Position numbers and translations under genes: made by a program. From positions 124,001 to 188,000 of the forward strand of contig JAEBDY010000015.1 in assembly GCA_049997955.1 (NCBI GenBank): a stretch of 64,000 bases of DNA. Direction: 5' to 3'. The notes under the pieces were generated by a model, which was given only the letters and a program-made list of their open reading frames with translations, searched no databases and was not told where the DNA came from. Origin of the DNA: Umezawaea sp049997955 (lineage in GTDB: Bacteria > Actinomycetota > Actinomycetes > Mycobacteriales > Pseudonocardiaceae). This document shows positions 43,200 to 64,000 of this stretch, piece by piece (the stretch's first letter is position 1; each line of letters starts with the position of its first letter).

Positions 43200-43328
43200 T
43201 CAGCGGGGCGGCGAGAACTCGCCCGCCAGGCAGATGAGGGGCACGGCCACCCCCAGGCACAGCACCACCGAGCCGAGTGCCGACGCGGCGGTCCCGCGGA
43301 ACGGGTTGTCGTGGACCAGGTCCAGCAC
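43200..43328 (-). other. Possible small membrane ORF or gene remnant
   Basis: In one minus-strand frame the sequence reads as a plausible short protein: from GTG 43328, 42 residues starting VLDLVHDNPFRG, then a hydrophobic segment SVVLCLGVAVPLICLAG, and a stop at 43200-43202. The open frame extends upstream towards the end of the gene at 43384 without a good start or ribosome binding site. It may be a remnant, a small protein or chance. Confidence 0.25.
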
Positions 43329-43383
43329 GATCGCGTGGAGCGCGGAGAAGCCGACGGGCAGGTCGCTCAGCGGCGCGGGGCGG

Positions 43384-43839
43384 TCACCCGAGGTTGTCGC
43401 GTTCGAGCAGCAGCGCCGCGACGATCGCGTCGGCCAACGCCTCCGCCCTCGGCTCCTCCAACCCCAGTGCCTTGGCCCGCACCAGCGCCGTCGCCCGGAC
43501 CCTCGCCAGCTCGTCGCCGTCCCAATCCCGCACGGGGGCTTCGACGGCCCGCCGCTTGGTCAGCTTGCGGAACAGCTCGCCCGCACCGTTCCTCGCCGAC
43601 TCGCCGACCCCGTCGGCCAGGGCCGTGATCACGCTGCCGGACACCAGCGCCACCACCGGGGTCACCACCTCGACCGCGTCGCCGAGGGCCAGCGGGTCGT
43701 GCTCGCGGCGCAGCCGTCGCTCGGCCCGCTCCGGGTGGTCCAGGTAGGGCGCGGCGACCAGCGCGAACGACGGCAGCTCGGCGGGAGCGACGGCTTCGAC
43801 GACCCGTTCGGCCAGGTCGCGGGCGGAGACGGTGGTCAT
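43384..43839 (-). CDS. Hypothetical protein
   Basis: A 151-residue protein I do not recognise. It starts at ATG 43839 behind GGGGGAA and has a mixed helical sequence with a short hydrophobic stretch (VEVVTPVVALVSGSVITALADG, about 61-82), then a basic segment RKLTKRRAVE and a helical acidic C-terminus. Codon use and start context look like a genuine gene. It lies convergent with the exporter operon and alone on its strand. The frame extends to 44037, but the extra residues are not gene-like. Confidence 0.6.
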   Translation of the reverse strand: MTTVSARDLAERVVEAVAPAELPSFALVAAPYLDHPERAERRLRREHDPLALGDAVEVVTPVVALVSGSVITALADGVGESARNGAGELFRKLTKRRAVEAPVRDWDGDELARVRATALVRAKALGLEEPRAEALADAIVAALLLERDNLG

Positions 43840-44379
43840 CTGCGGTTCCCCCTGCGGATCAAGGATCGACAGGACAAACGTTAGCGGTCGGACGACGCCC
43901 GTCCCGTGCTTCGACGATCTCGTCATCGTGAACGTCCGCCCAACGCGTCGAGCGGCACGAGGGGGCCGCGCCCCGGTTCGGTCACCTCGGAGACCACTCC
44001 CGTGGCCCTCACGGCAGGCGTGCGGCACGACGATCACCCGCGTGCCGCCGACGACGTCGGCAGTGTCGTTCGACCAGGTTCTCGAATGGGAAAAGGATCA
44101 CCCCACGACGGCAATGGCGATTCGACGCCATTCGGAGATCAAATCGCCCTCCGTAGTCAACCTTGTCGGCGAACCAGGGATCACGAGCCCAAAATGATCA
44201 TTTCCGCAGCTAGAAGTGCTGACCGTTGACAGGCGCCCGATTACACGGAGTGAAACTCTTTCACAAAATCCGTGGTCCTGATCACATCCTTGCTGACTTC
44301 CGCGACCGCACGTGGTGTGTTGGCGGCGCCTCCCACTTCCGCGAATCCATTCGCGAGAAATCACAGAACAAAGGAATTC
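43840..44379. other. Intergenic region, 540 bp
   Basis: No gene recognised. The stretch 44130-44370 is less GC-rich than its surroundings and probably carries the promoter of the secreted-protein gene. I saw no iron box here. Confidence 0.4.
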
Positions 44380-44772
44380 ATGCGTACCAACAAGTTTGCT
44401 CGCGTCGGTTTCGGCATCGTCCTGGCGTTCGGGCTCACCACGGGTGCGGGCCTGGCACAGGCCGCACCGTCGACCGGAACGGCAGCTGCTCGGGCCGAGA
44501 CCCCGGCGTGCAGCGCAGCCAAGTCGCAGGTGTCGCTGGCCCAGGCCAGGGTGACCGAAGCGATGGGGACCAGGACCGAGATCGGCAGGCAGGTCACCGC
44601 GCAGAAGACCGCCCGCCAGGGCGCGATCAACGCGGGCAACGTGGACGCCGTCGGGCGGATCAACGTCCAACTCGGCTCCAGCACGGCGATGTACACCACG
44701 ATGGACAGCGCGGTCACCGTCGCTCAGGCCCAGGTCGTCCGGAACCAGGCCGCCAAGAACGCCGCCTGCTGA
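44380..44772 (+). CDS. Small secreted helical protein, unknown function
   Basis: A 130-residue exported protein. The signal peptide covers about 1-29 (AGLAQAA). The mature part is alanine/glutamine-rich and predicted helical (SQVSLAQARVTEAMGTRTEI, VAQAQVVRNQAAKN), with cysteines only at 44 and at the very last residue (130), which could form a disulfide closing a helical hairpin. AAAGGA precedes the ATG at 44380. It lies within the siderophore locus but on the opposite strand to the NRPS, and is bounded by a strong terminator. I do not recognise a family. Confidence 0.75.
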   Translation: MRTNKFARVGFGIVLAFGLTTGAGLAQAAPSTGTAAARAETPACSAAKSQVSLAQARVTEAMGTRTEIGRQVTAQKTARQGAINAGNVDAVGRINVQLGSSTAMYTTMDSAVTVAQAQVVRNQAAKNAAC

Positions 44773-44792
44773 TCGCGACCACCGGTCGGATT

Positions 44793-44830
44793 CGACGGTG
44801 TCGAGCCGTGTTCACCACTCGACACCGTCG
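44793..44830. terminator. Terminator between secreted-protein and MbtH genes
   Basis: A perfect 13-bp stem (44793-44805 with 44818-44830) and a 12-nt loop between two convergent stops; it can serve both the secreted-protein gene and the NRPS operon. Confidence 0.8.
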
Positions 44831-44860
44831 GCCGTCCCGCGGGTGACCGGGTCGCCCGCG

Positions 44861-45066
44861 TCACGCGCTCATGGCGTCCCGCAGGCTCTTGGGCCGCAGG
44901 TCGGTCCAGGTCGACTCGACGTAGGCCAGGCACGCCTCGCGGGTGTCCTCGCCGAAGACCTGGCGCCACCCCGCGGGCACGTCGACGAACGACGGCCACA
45001 GCGAGTGCTGCTCCTCGTCGTTGACCAGCACGAAGAAGCGGCCCTCGGTGTCCTCGAAGGGGTTGC

Positions 45067-45070
<4 letters not shown>
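44861..45070 (-). CDS. MbtH-like protein
   Basis: A 69-residue MbtH-family protein with the conserved NxEEQHSLWP, PAGW and WTDLRPxSL segments (here NDEEQHSLWPSF, VPAGWRQVF, TWTDLRPKSLRD). MbtH proteins bind NRPS adenylation domains and are needed for their folding or activity. The ATG at 45070 overlaps the NRPS stop by 4 bp (ATGA). In the erythrochelin cluster the equivalent gene has the same position. Confidence 0.97.
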
Positions 45071-59979
<14,909 letters not shown>

Positions 59980-59999
59980 CGCGGACGCCTTCCTGGGTC

Positions 60000-61031
60000 T
60001 TACTTGGCGGACAGCAGCGGGAGCATCTGCTCCAGCGCGTACGGGATGCTCAGCACCGTGTTGAACGACATGGCGGCACCGACCGGCGGCTCGTCGTAGG
60101 GCACGAAGAGGTCGCGCTTCTCCTGCACCACCTTGAGGTTCTTGTACAGCGCCTCGTTCTTGATCTGGTCCGTGGACGCGGGGTCGGCGATCAGCCACAC
60201 GAGGCGGTCGACGTCGACGACGTCCAGGCGCTCGTAGCTGAGGTCGACGACGTTCTCCGTGCCGACGGCCTCCTGGAGCTTGTCCGGCACCACGAAGCCG
60301 AGCTGCGTCAGGAACAGCATCTTCGGGTCGTTCGGCGAGAACACCGAGTACGTGCCGGGCTGGTAGGCGTCGGCCACGACCGCGGTCTTGCCCGCGAACT
60401 CGGGGTGCGCCGTCTTGGCCGCGGCGAACTTCGCGTCGACGTCCTTGATCAGCTTGTCGACCTCGTCGGCCTTGCCGAGGGCCTTGCCCGCGAGGCGGGC
60501 GCTGTCCTGCCACGGCGCCTGGTAGTCCTCGAAGCCCTTGGGCTGCGCGACGACGGGGGCGATCTTGGCCAGGGTGTCGTACTGCTCCTGCTTCATGCCC
60601 GAGTACTGGGCCAGGATCAGGTCGGGCTTGAGGCCCGCGATCTTCTCCATGTTGTACTCGTCGCGCTCGCCGACGACCTCGGGCGGCGTGTCGCCCCACA
60701 GGGACTTGGTCCACGGCCACTTGCCGTACGGGGTCTCCTTGAACCAGTCGATGGCGCCGACGGGCTTGGTGCCCAGCGCGAGCACGACGTCCTGGTCGGA
60801 CAACCCGAGCGTGACGACGCGCTTGGGCTCGGCCTTGACCTCGGTGGTGCCGTACTTGTGCTCGACCCGCACCGGGAAGGCGCCGCCACCAGTGGAAGCG
60901 GCCGTGCTCGATCCGCCTGCGGTCGTGCCACCGCCGCCGCAGGCCGCGAGCAGCAGGGTGGCGACGAGCGCCACCGCTGCCAGCGGCAGACGGCGCACGG
61001 CACTCGCCGCGGGCATGGACATGCTGGACAT
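60000..61031 (-). CDS. Siderophore-binding lipoprotein of an ABC importer (FeuA/FepB-like)
   Basis: A 343-residue substrate-binding protein. The signal peptide ends in a lipobox (LLLAAC) with lipidation at Cys31, then a Gly/Ser linker and the two-lobed PBP fold (KRVVTLGLSDQDVVLALGTKPVG, and ERLDVVDVDRLVWLIAD). It would capture the ferric siderophore outside the cell and deliver it to the FecCD-type importer at 36696-39588. GAAGGGAA precedes ATG 61031; ATGs at 61022 and 61016 are alternatives. It lies 20 bp upstream of the NRPS and 59 bp downstream of the monooxygenase. Confidence 0.94.
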   Translation of the reverse strand: MSSMSMPAASAVRRLPLAAVALVATLLLAACGGGGTTAGGSSTAASTGGGAFPVRVEHKYGTTEVKAEPKRVVTLGLSDQDVVLALGTKPVGAIDWFKETPYGKWPWTKSLWGDTPPEVVGERDEYNMEKIAGLKPDLILAQYSGMKQEQYDTLAKIAPVVAQPKGFEDYQAPWQDSARLAGKALGKADEVDKLIKDVDAKFAAAKTAHPEFAGKTAVVADAYQPGTYSVFSPNDPKMLFLTQLGFVVPDKLQEAVGTENVVDLSYERLDVVDVDRLVWLIADPASTDQIKNEALYKNLKVVQEKRDLFVPYDEPPVGAAMSFNTVLSIPYALEQMLPLLSAK

Positions 61032-61090
61032 CGGGGTGTTCCCTTCGGGGGTTCTACTCGGGCGGAATCGGGCGGACCCGTTGTGGGGCG

Positions 61091-62443
61091 TCAGTGCGAC
61101 GCGGTCGCGCTCACGGCGTACGCGGGCTGCGCGGGGATGCTGGGGGTCCTGCGGTCGACGACCGACTCCAGGATCTCCCCCACCCGCACGGCGAGGTTCG
61201 ACAGCAGCGACGACGTGATGCCGTGCGAGTGTTCGGTGCCGCCCTGCAGGTAGATCCCCCCGAGGACCTGCCCGTCGGTGTCCAGCCGGTAGTCGCGGCC
61301 GACGCTCAGCCGCTCCCGCTCGTCGCGGAGGCAGTGCGCGGCGATCTCGCCGAGCATCGCGGTCGGGTCGGACTCGCGGTAGCCGGTGGCGTAGACGACG
61401 GCGTCGGCGTCCAGAACCGTGCGCTCACCGGTCGTGAGCGACTCGACCGTCACCCGCACGCCGTTCGCGGTCTCCACGACCTCGGCGGGCCGCGACACGT
61501 TGATCAGGCGAAGCCGTTGCGCGCCAAGGACCTTCTCCTGGTACACGCGGCGGTACAGCTCGGCGATGAGGTCGTTGTCGACCACCGCGTAGTTGGTGTT
61601 GCCGTGGTAGGCCATCAGCCGGTGCTTCACGTCCTCCGGCGCCTGGTAGAACTCGTCCACGGCGGCCGGGTCGAAGATGCGGTTGGCGAACGAGCTGTCG
61701 TCCGCCGGGCTGTAGCCGTAGCGGGCGAACACCGCGCACACCTCGGCGTTGGGGAAGCGCTCGTGCAGGTGCGCCGCCACCTCCGCGCCGCTCTGCCCCG
61801 CGCCGACGACGACGAACCGACGCGGCGCGTCGGCGTCGAGCTCGCGGACCCGATGCAGGAAGTCCCGGTTGTGCCAGATGTGCTCGGAGGACGTGATGCC
61901 CTCGGGCAGGTTCGCCTGCAAACCCGTCGCCAGCACGAGGTTGCGGGCGCGGCGGACCTCGACCGCGCCCCGCGCGTCGCGCGCGCTCACGTCGAAGTAG
62001 GTGATCACGCCGTCGTGCAGGACGGGCTGGACGGAGACCACCTCGTGGTCGTAGGACACGACGTCGTCGACCTTCGCCGCCGCCCACTCGAAGTAGTCGT
62101 GGAACTCGACCCGCAGCGGGTACAGGTTCTTGTGGTTGATGAAGTCCACCAACCGGTCCCGGTCCTTCAGGTAGGACAGGAAGCTGAACCCGCTGTTGGG
62201 GTTCCGCATCGTCACGAGGTCCTTGAGGAACGACACCTGCATGGTGGCGTCGTCCAGGAGCATGCCGCGGTGCCACCCGAAGGTCGGCTGCTTCTCGAAG
62301 AAGTGCGCCGTCACCACGTCCTCGGCACCGGCGACGGCGTTGTGCTCGGCCACTGCGATCGCCAACGCCAGGTTGGCGGGCCCGAACCCCACTCCGACGA
62401 GGTCGTAGACCGGAACGTCACCATCGGTTCGTGCCTGTGGCAT
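61091..62443 (-). CDS. L-ornithine N5-monooxygenase (SidA/PvdA/EtcB-like)
   Basis: A 450-residue flavin N-hydroxylase making N5-hydroxyornithine for hydroxamate siderophores. FAD motif VGVGFGPANLALAI near the N-terminus, the substrate region QVSFLKDLVTMRNPNSGFSF, NADPH motif VVVGAGQSGAEVAAHL, and the ATGY motif in VVYATGYRESDP. The length fits the family. ATG 62443 is chosen; a TTG at 62464 is in frame. It is the first gene of the biosynthetic operon, behind an iron box at 62478-62496, so it should be repressed by iron. Confidence 0.95.
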   Translation of the reverse strand: MPQARTDGDVPVYDLVGVGFGPANLALAIAVAEHNAVAGAEDVVTAHFFEKQPTFGWHRGMLLDDATMQVSFLKDLVTMRNPNSGFSFLSYLKDRDRLVDFINHKNLYPLRVEFHDYFEWAAAKVDDVVSYDHEVVSVQPVLHDGVITYFDVSARDARGAVEVRRARNLVLATGLQANLPEGITSSEHIWHNRDFLHRVRELDADAPRRFVVVGAGQSGAEVAAHLHERFPNAEVCAVFARYGYSPADDSSFANRIFDPAAVDEFYQAPEDVKHRLMAYHGNTNYAVVDNDLIAELYRRVYQEKVLGAQRLRLINVSRPAEVVETANGVRVTVESLTTGERTVLDADAVVYATGYRESDPTAMLGEIAAHCLRDERERLSVGRDYRLDTDGQVLGGIYLQGGTEHSHGITSSLLSNLAVRVGEILESVVDRRTPSIPAQPAYAVSATASH

Positions 62444-62477
62444 AGCAGTCCCATCACGCGGCAAGAGGAAGGTCGAC

Positions 62478-62496
62478 TAAAGTTAGCCTAACTTAA
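62478..62496. promoter_or_regulatory. Iron box upstream of the siderophore biosynthesis operon
   Basis: TAAAGTTAGCCTAACTTAA matches the IdeR/DmdR consensus TTAGGTTAGSCTAACCTAA at 16 of 19 positions and lies 35 bp before the monooxygenase ATG. Confidence 0.85.
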
Positions 62497-62551
62497 CTTA
62501 GGCGATACTCAGCCGGCTACCACGCGAACGTGATCTGCACCGCTCCTGAAC

Positions 62552-62570
62552 CTAGCCTCGCCTAACCTGG
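62552..62570. promoter_or_regulatory. Weak second iron-box-like site
   Basis: CTAGCCTCGCCTAACCTGG matches the same consensus at 13 of 19 positions, with one half-site (GCCTAACCT) intact. It lies 55 bp further upstream of the stronger box. Confidence 0.4.
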
Positions 62571-63113
62571 GATGGGAAGCCCTTTGATCGACAAGGGCAG
62601 CCAATCGATCACCCTCAGCAACATCACCTCACTGGATTCGTTGCCAGCACAGCCGAACACCCACCAACACCACACCGATGACCAGCACAATCAGCACACG
62701 ACCAAACCCTCGCACCACCAACTCACCCACACCACAACACACAGCCAGGGCCACCACCGCAACCACGTTCCGCAACGGACCAAGCCACAGGACGACAGAC
62801 CCGGCCCACACTCCCCGGCCCGCCCATCCCAGCAAGCGGAACGGGCCACGCGGAAATCCACCCATTCGGCCGGATAGCCGAGGCCGTGGCGCGGCGCAGC
62901 GGCGACAGCAGCCGCAGTCGGCGACAGCGATGGCTACGACGGAGACGACACTACGACGGCAGCCATGGCAGTGACGACGTGACGGCGGCGGCCCGACGAC
63001 AACATCCCTCAAGGAGCCGGACCGGCTACCAGGCAGGCCACTTGCGGCCACCGCACTGACAACGCACCCGCAGCCAACCCCCAGAGGAACACAATCCGAC
63101 ACCACCGCCAAAA

Positions 63114-63254
63114 CGGAAGCACCCAATCGACCCGACGCAGTCCCCCTCCGCCTCCCCGATCCGAAGCGCCCTCAGCTTTGCCCTTCGTTTGTCAAGGCAT
63201 CTTTCCCGCCTTGACAAACGAAGGGCAAAGATCGAGACAATTGCGCGAGCGGGG
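63114..63254. repeat. Dispersed hairpin element, copy 2 (perfect 23-bp stem)
   Basis: The core is 63154-63254, matching 36401-36501 without gaps; the shared block CGGAAGCAC lies at 63114-63122. Bases 63176-63198 pair perfectly with 63208-63230 over 23 bp around the same loop, ATCTTTCCC. The right flank ATCGAGAC (63231-63238) and CGCGAGCGGGG (63244-63254) are identical to copy 1. Confidence 0.88.
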
Positions 63255-63407
63255 AGGCGGCGGGGCAACCCACCACAACCTTTGCCCAGCAGACCAGCAG
63301 ACCGAGCAGACCGAGCAGACCGAGCAAGCTTCACGGACTCACGAACCCCCGCAGTCCCAGACCAACAGCCCCCAGTCCAACGAACACCACAACCCAACCC
63401 AACGCAA

Positions 63408-63439
63408 ACCGCCCAGCAGACCTAGGTCCACCGGGCGGT
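63408..63439 (-). terminator. Terminator of the GH1 gene
   Basis: ACCGCCC (63408-63414) pairs with GGGCGGT (63433-63439); the loop contains the palindrome GACCTAGGTC. It lies 14 bp past the GH1 stop. Confidence 0.6.
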
Positions 63440-63453
63440 CAGCGCGAAGCGTC

Positions 63454-64000
63454 CTACTTCTCCCGCGTGCTCTTGATCGTGTCCCGGTACCACTCCGCGG
63501 ACCGCTTCAACGTCCGCACCTGGGTGTCGTAGTCCACCCGAACGATCCCAAACCTCTTGTCGTACCCGTACGCCCACTCGAAGTTGTCCATGAGCGACCA
63601 GGCGAAGTACCCGCGCACATCCGCCCCCTGCGCCACGGCACTCCCCACCGCGGCGATGTGGTCGGAGATGTACGAGAGCCGGTCCTCGTCGTCCACCGAA
63701 CCGTCGGCGGAGACCGAGTCGTCGAACGCCGCACCGTTCTCGGTGATCACCATCGGCAGGCCGGGGTAGTCCTTCGAGATCCGCACCAGCAACTGCGTGA
63801 ACCCCTCGGGCACGATCTCCCAGTCCATCGCCGTGACGGGCCGGTTCTGCGACACCGCGACCGGCTCGTGCGGCTCCGCGCCGCCCGCGAACACGTGCGA
63901 CGAGTAGTAGTTCACGCCGAGCACGTCGAGCGGCGTGGAGATGATCTCCAGGTCGCCCGGCTCCACGGGCAGGAGGGCGCCGCGCGCCTCCAGGTCGGCC
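63454..64000 (-). CDS. Glycoside hydrolase family 1 beta-glucosidase (partial, N-terminus beyond right edge)
   Basis: The last 182 residues of a GH1 enzyme. Visible: DVLGVNYYSSHVF, the nucleophile Glu in PMVITENGAAFDD, and the aglycone/glucose-binding C-terminal motif GYFAWSLMDNFEWAYGYDKRFGIVRVDY. The frame is open to base 64000, so the start lies outside. It cleaves beta-glucosides in the cytoplasm. It is the second beta-glucosidase in the window besides the GH3 enzyme, but the two are not linked. Confidence 0.95.
   Translation of the reverse strand, partial: ADLEARGALLPVEPGDLEIISTPLDVLGVNYYSSHVFAGGAEPHEPVAVSQNRPVTAMDWEIVPEGFTQLLVRISKDYPGLPMVITENGAAFDDSVSADGSVDDEDRLSYISDHIAAVGSAVAQGADVRGYFAWSLMDNFEWAYGYDKRFGIVRVDYDTQVRTLKRSAEWYRDTIKSTREK

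Larger units (their letters stand above)
62571..63453. other. Long intergenic T-depleted tract with hairpin element
   Basis: About 880 bp between the siderophore promoter and the GH1 stop. The + strand is rich in A and C: in 62641-62760 I count 41 A, 58 C, 15 G and 6 T. Minus-strand open frames here translate to valine/glycine/cysteine-rich sequence produced by this composition, and I reject them as genes. The tract contains copy 2 of the hairpin element and, at its right end, a terminator for the GH1 gene. Confidence 0.7.

Noticed and set aside
62629..63126. A 165-residue hydrophobic minus-strand frame that looks like a membrane protein
   Set aside because: Its valine/glycine/cysteine richness follows from the G/T-rich strand; there is no ribosome binding site and no recognisable domain.

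Overview
The window is high-GC actinobacterial DNA. It has frequent GTG starts, four-base ATGA/GTGA gene overlaps, a DUF397 plus XRE/DUF5753 pair, a DUF742 protein, an NB-ARC/TPR protein and an MbtH-dependent NRPS. The gene mix and protein sequences suggest the family Pseudonocardiaceae (Saccharothrix, Lentzea or Actinosynnema type); this is inferred by eye without a database search. I saw no rRNA, tRNA, transposase, phage gene or CRISPR array.

Layout. 1-1405: end of an ABC transporter ATPase gene and an orphan DUF742 protein. 1436-6990: an ECF sigma factor and its zinc-type anti-sigma factor, divergent from a four-gene redox operon (lipoprotein, DUF4142 protein, haem-type membrane reductase fused to a ferredoxin, FAD ferredoxin reductase) with an ECF-type promoter between them. 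7392-13625: regulator/enzyme pairs (TetR with a saccharopine-dehydrogenase-like protein; MarR with a membrane protein), a glycosyltransferase, a YkvA protein and a DUF397/XRE pair. 14211-25203: secreted S1 protease, SDR, class-III aminotransferase with a convergent Lrp regulator, NLR-like NB-ARC/TPR protein, acyltransferase, and a PP2C phosphatase / CHASE3-type kinase / response regulator operon. 25376-36145: methyltransferase, aldo/keto reductase with divergent AraC regulator, GH3 glucosidase, TetR and metallo-hydrolase, GNAT, luciferase-like monooxygenase and HelD.

36696-62443 is a siderophore locus. A FecCD-type permease pair with ATPase is divergent, around an iron box, from a heterodimeric ABC exporter-fold pair. 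Beyond a secreted protein lies the biosynthetic operon: ornithine N-monooxygenase, siderophore-binding lipoprotein, a 4970-residue tetramodular NRPS and MbtH, transcribed from a second iron box. Domain order A-T-E / C-A-T-E / C-A-T / C-A-T-C(degenerate), with hydroxyornithine-like pockets in modules 1, 3 and 4, points to an erythrochelin-type hydroxamate tetrapeptide released as a diketopiperazine. The module 2 pocket does not look like serine, so the product may be a variant. A GH1 beta-glucosidase runs off the right edge.

The most unusual items are: (i) a dispersed ~141-bp element present twice (36360-36501 and 63114-63254) whose 101-bp core aligns without gaps, forms a 23-bp stem with a 9-nt loop, shows paired compensatory changes, and sits in intergenic tracts almost devoid of T on the + strand; (ii) the exporter pair, where one NBD has lost every nucleotide-handling motif but keeps LSGGQ while the partner keeps them all but has lost LSGGQ; (iii) the ECF-controlled transmembrane redox operon with a strong internal hairpin.
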